Positions 5,543 through 6,837 of a stretch of 6,837 bases of DNA are shown piece after piece (the stretch's first letter is position 1; each line of letters opens with the position of its first letter). Both the position numbers and the translations under genes were made by a program. Under the pieces are notes generated by a model. The model worked only from the letters and a program-made list of their open reading frames with translations, was not told where the DNA came from and did no database searches. The DNA comes from Candidatus Latescibacter anaerobius SCGC AAA252-E07. GTDB lineage: Bacteria; Latescibacterota; Latescibacteria; Latescibacterales; Latescibacteraceae. The stretch spans positions 1 through 6,837 of the forward strand of contig AQSL01000063.1 in assembly GCA_000403035.1 (NCBI GenBank), read 5' to 3'.

Positions 5543-6541
5543 TTATTGATTCATATACTGGGAAAAATCATGCATAAGCAGAGCTTTCACTTCCGGAATA
5601 TCCATATTCTCAGGAGTCGCCATGGTAACGCCGGTGTCAATTATTCTTTCGACAGTTTTCCCCCTGAGATAAGAAACAGCCGTGGTAACACTGAGATACC
5701 CCATTCTGAAAGGATTCTGCAAGGACAATCCCTGAATCTCCCCGGCTCTCATGGCATCGACAAGTTTTTGAGAGGTATCAAATCCCACAAACACAACCTT
5801 TCCCGCAAGTCCCCTGTCCTGAAGCGCTCTCAAGCATCCGAATGTGCTCGACTCGTTCGGAGTCCATACGGCATCAAATTCACTGAAGCGGTTGAGAAGG
5901 TTTTCGCTCGTACTGTATGCCGATTCGGTGGTTGCTCCGGAATACTGGTTGTCGGAAAGTATTTCTATCCCGGAGTATTTTACTATGGTATCGAGAAAAC
6001 CGGCCTCGCGGTAAGCGGTCGCTGCACTCCCTTCCTGGTACCGCATCATTATCAATTTTCCCTTCCCGCCGAGCAGTTCCCCGATACGTTCCGCCCCGAG
6101 AACTCCGCCTCTATAGTTATCCGTCGAAACAAACGATATGTGGAAGCTGTCCTGGAGTGCCGAGTCAAATACAACCGTGGGTATGCCCATACTTTTCGCT
6201 TCCCGAACCGGCCTGACAAATACCCTGTCATCTATCGGTGCGATAACGATTGCGTTTACTCTTCTCGCTATGAACGTCTCATAAATCTGGAGCTGTTCTT
6301 CACGGTCGTCTTCTTTTATCGGGCCTTTCCAGATAATTTCAACGCCGAGTTCCTGAGAAGCCTTCTGAGCACCGAGATGAACCGATTTCCAGTGTTCGTG
6401 GGTGGCGCCTTTCGGAATAACGGCGATTGAAAGTGTATCCGGGTCATTCGAAGCTTCCTTTTGATTCCCCGTGTCTCCGCAGCCGCTCAGGATACATACT
6501 ACAATAACAAATGGTACGACAACCTGAAAAATTTTCTTCAT
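5543..6541 (-). CDS. Periplasmic sugar-binding lipoprotein (ABC-type, ribose/galactose-binding family)
   Basis: This 332-aa protein starts with a lipoprotein signal (MKK, hydrophobic 6-18, lipobox LSGC with the lipidated Cys at 21), followed by a Gln/Asp/Ser-rich linker and a type I periplasmic-binding domain (Peripla_BP_4, RbsB-like) from about residue 36. Visible family features are the first strand LSIAVIPKG with aromatic W51 after it, VNAIVIAPID (95-104), GIPTVVFDS (119-127), STDNYRGG (139-146), and VVFVGFDTS (249-257). The ligand is most likely a monosaccharide. As a lipoprotein it would be anchored to a membrane and deliver sugar to an ABC importer or signal to a sensor. AAGG (complement of 6548-6551) lies 6 bp before the ATG, with a second, too distant GGAGG at 6565-6569. 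No permease or ATPase gene lies downstream in this set; the next genes are two FGE-fold proteins. Fold and location are sure; the sugar is not. Confidence 0.87.
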   Translation of the reverse strand: MKKIFQVVVPFVIVVCILSGCGDTGNQKEASNDPDTLSIAVIPKGATHEHWKSVHLGAQKASQELGVEIIWKGPIKEDDREEQLQIYETFIARRVNAIVIAPIDDRVFVRPVREAKSMGIPTVVFDSALQDSFHISFVSTDNYRGGVLGAERIGELLGGKGKLIMMRYQEGSAATAYREAGFLDTIVKYSGIEILSDNQYSGATTESAYSTSENLLNRFSEFDAVWTPNESSTFGCLRALQDRGLAGKVVFVGFDTSQKLVDAMRAGEIQGLSLQNPFRMGYLSVTTAVSYLRGKTVERIIDTGVTMATPENMDIPEVKALLMHDFSQYMNQ

Positions 6542-6620
6542 ACATTACCTTTTTCCGCTCATTTCCTCCGTTACATTGTTTCATACAGGAAAACTCTTAT
6601 AGATTACCCAATTTTTTATT

Positions 6621-6648
6621 TTGACACAAGTCAAATTCGTCGATGAAT
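6621..6648 (-). promoter_or_regulatory. Two adjacent palindromes upstream of the sugar-binding gene; candidate operators
   Basis: TTGACACAAGTCAA (6621-6634) is an inverted repeat with perfect 5-bp arms and a 4-nt centre. Directly abutting it, ATTCGTCGATGAAT (6635-6648) is palindromic at 12 of 14 positions and is centred on CG, as operators of LacI/GalR-family sugar repressors usually are. They lie 80-107 bp upstream of the gene's ATG. No good promoter is visible: the best - strand pair is TTGTGT, 17 bp, TAATCT (ending at 6601), which is weak. Regulator identity is inference. Confidence 0.35.
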
Positions 6649-6768
6649 CAAATGAAAAATCGGATTTTTTTCAAACATTGCACAACTGCCTGTAAGTAAT
6701 ATGATATTAAACGCTTATAAAGTTAGCTCCGCTTATATCCCATACCCATACCCGAACTCATCCCCTAA
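6649..6768. other. Non-coding spacer between the binding-protein upstream region and the terminal repeat
   Basis: I see no gene here. TGAAAAA and TTTTTCA segments (about 6653-6673) can form an AT-rich stem. A weak + strand promoter-like pair, TTGCAC (6678-6683), 16 bp, TATGAT (6700-6705), points toward the right edge and could serve a gene outside the window. CCCATA is repeated two and a half times at 6739-6753. The last part becomes C-rich and leads into the palindromic repeat. Confidence 0.35.
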
Positions 6769-6837
6769 CCCCTGCTCTTGGCAAGAGAAGGGGAACTGAG
6801 TAGCGTGGTCAACCCCCTCTCTTTCCAAGAGAGGGGG
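6769..6837. repeat. Pair of 25-nt GC-rich palindromes, REP/MITE-like dispersed repeat, cut by window edge
   Basis: The first palindrome (6769-6793) has arms CCCCT-g-CTCTTG and CAAGAG-a-AGGGG around a single central base, with one mismatch. The second (6813-6837) has perfect 11-bp arms, CCCCCTCTCTT and AAGAGAGGGGG, around the loop TCC. They are 25 nt each, agree at 20 of 25 positions, and are separated by 19 nt, so they look like two copies of one unit at a 44-nt period. The base content differs sharply from the AT-rich DNA next to it. Such paired imperfect palindromes are typical of REP/BIME or MITE-type intergenic repeats. The element runs to the last base and probably continues. A role as a bidirectional terminator is also possible, though no T-tract follows within the window. 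Confidence 0.65.

Noticed and set aside
5507..6430. A 307-codon open frame on the + strand opposite the sugar-binding gene
   Set aside because: It is the antisense shadow of a clear binding-protein gene, has no recognisable domain and no good ribosome site.
6545..6569. Five-codon frame (MSGKR) with GGAGG just before the sugar-binding gene
   Set aside because: The GGAGG is only 2 bp from this ATG, too close for initiation, and the frame is too short to judge.
6678..6705. Rightward promoter TTGCAC-16-TATGAT near the right edge
   Set aside because: Both hexamers are imperfect and no gene follows within the window, so it is mentioned only as part of the spacer.

Overview
The window suggests a Gram-negative-type, probably uncultured, environmental heterotroph. 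Three genes encode exported proteins (one with a clear lipobox), Shine-Dalgarno sites are strong (GGAGGA or AGAGG), and two tandem secreted proteins have the formylglycine-generating-enzyme (FGE/SUMF1) fold. That mix is common in FCB/PVC-type bacteria, spirochaetes and candidate phyla such as Latescibacterota. I cannot fix the taxon from sequence alone.

Layout. (1) Bases 1-579 are AT-rich, non-coding and full of small inverted repeats. They end in a very good sigma70-type promoter (TTGACA, 17 bp, TATAGT) whose -35 box sits in the right arm of a larger inverted repeat. (2) Bases 580-3674 (+) look like a three-gene unit: a D-lyxose isomerase-family cupin enzyme, then two divergent members of the URO-D/MtaA methyltransferase superfamily. 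The first keeps an H-x-C...C zinc site; the second has His where the last Cys is expected. (3) Bases 3692-6541 (-) are a convergent set whose transcription order is a periplasmic sugar-binding lipoprotein, then two tandem paralogous secreted FGE-fold proteins. One paralog lacks both catalytic cysteines and the other keeps only the second. The two gene sets meet tail to tail with 17 bp between stop codons and no visible terminator. (4) Bases 6542-6837 are non-coding: upstream signals for the binding-protein gene, then a pair of 25-nt GC-rich palindromes running to the window edge. These look like a REP/MITE-type dispersed repeat.

Working model (inference). The + strand unit looks catabolic for a pentose or hexose, possibly a modified (O-methylated) sugar, given a sugar isomerase beside two methyltransferase-superfamily proteins. 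The - strand set would sense or bind a sugar in the periplasm. No ABC permease or ATPase, corrinoid protein, sugar kinase or regulator lies in the window, so the pathway cannot be closed here. The least ordinary items are the isomerase/URO-D-like pair, the altered metal site, the cysteine-less FGE paralog pair, the promoter architecture and the terminal double palindrome.
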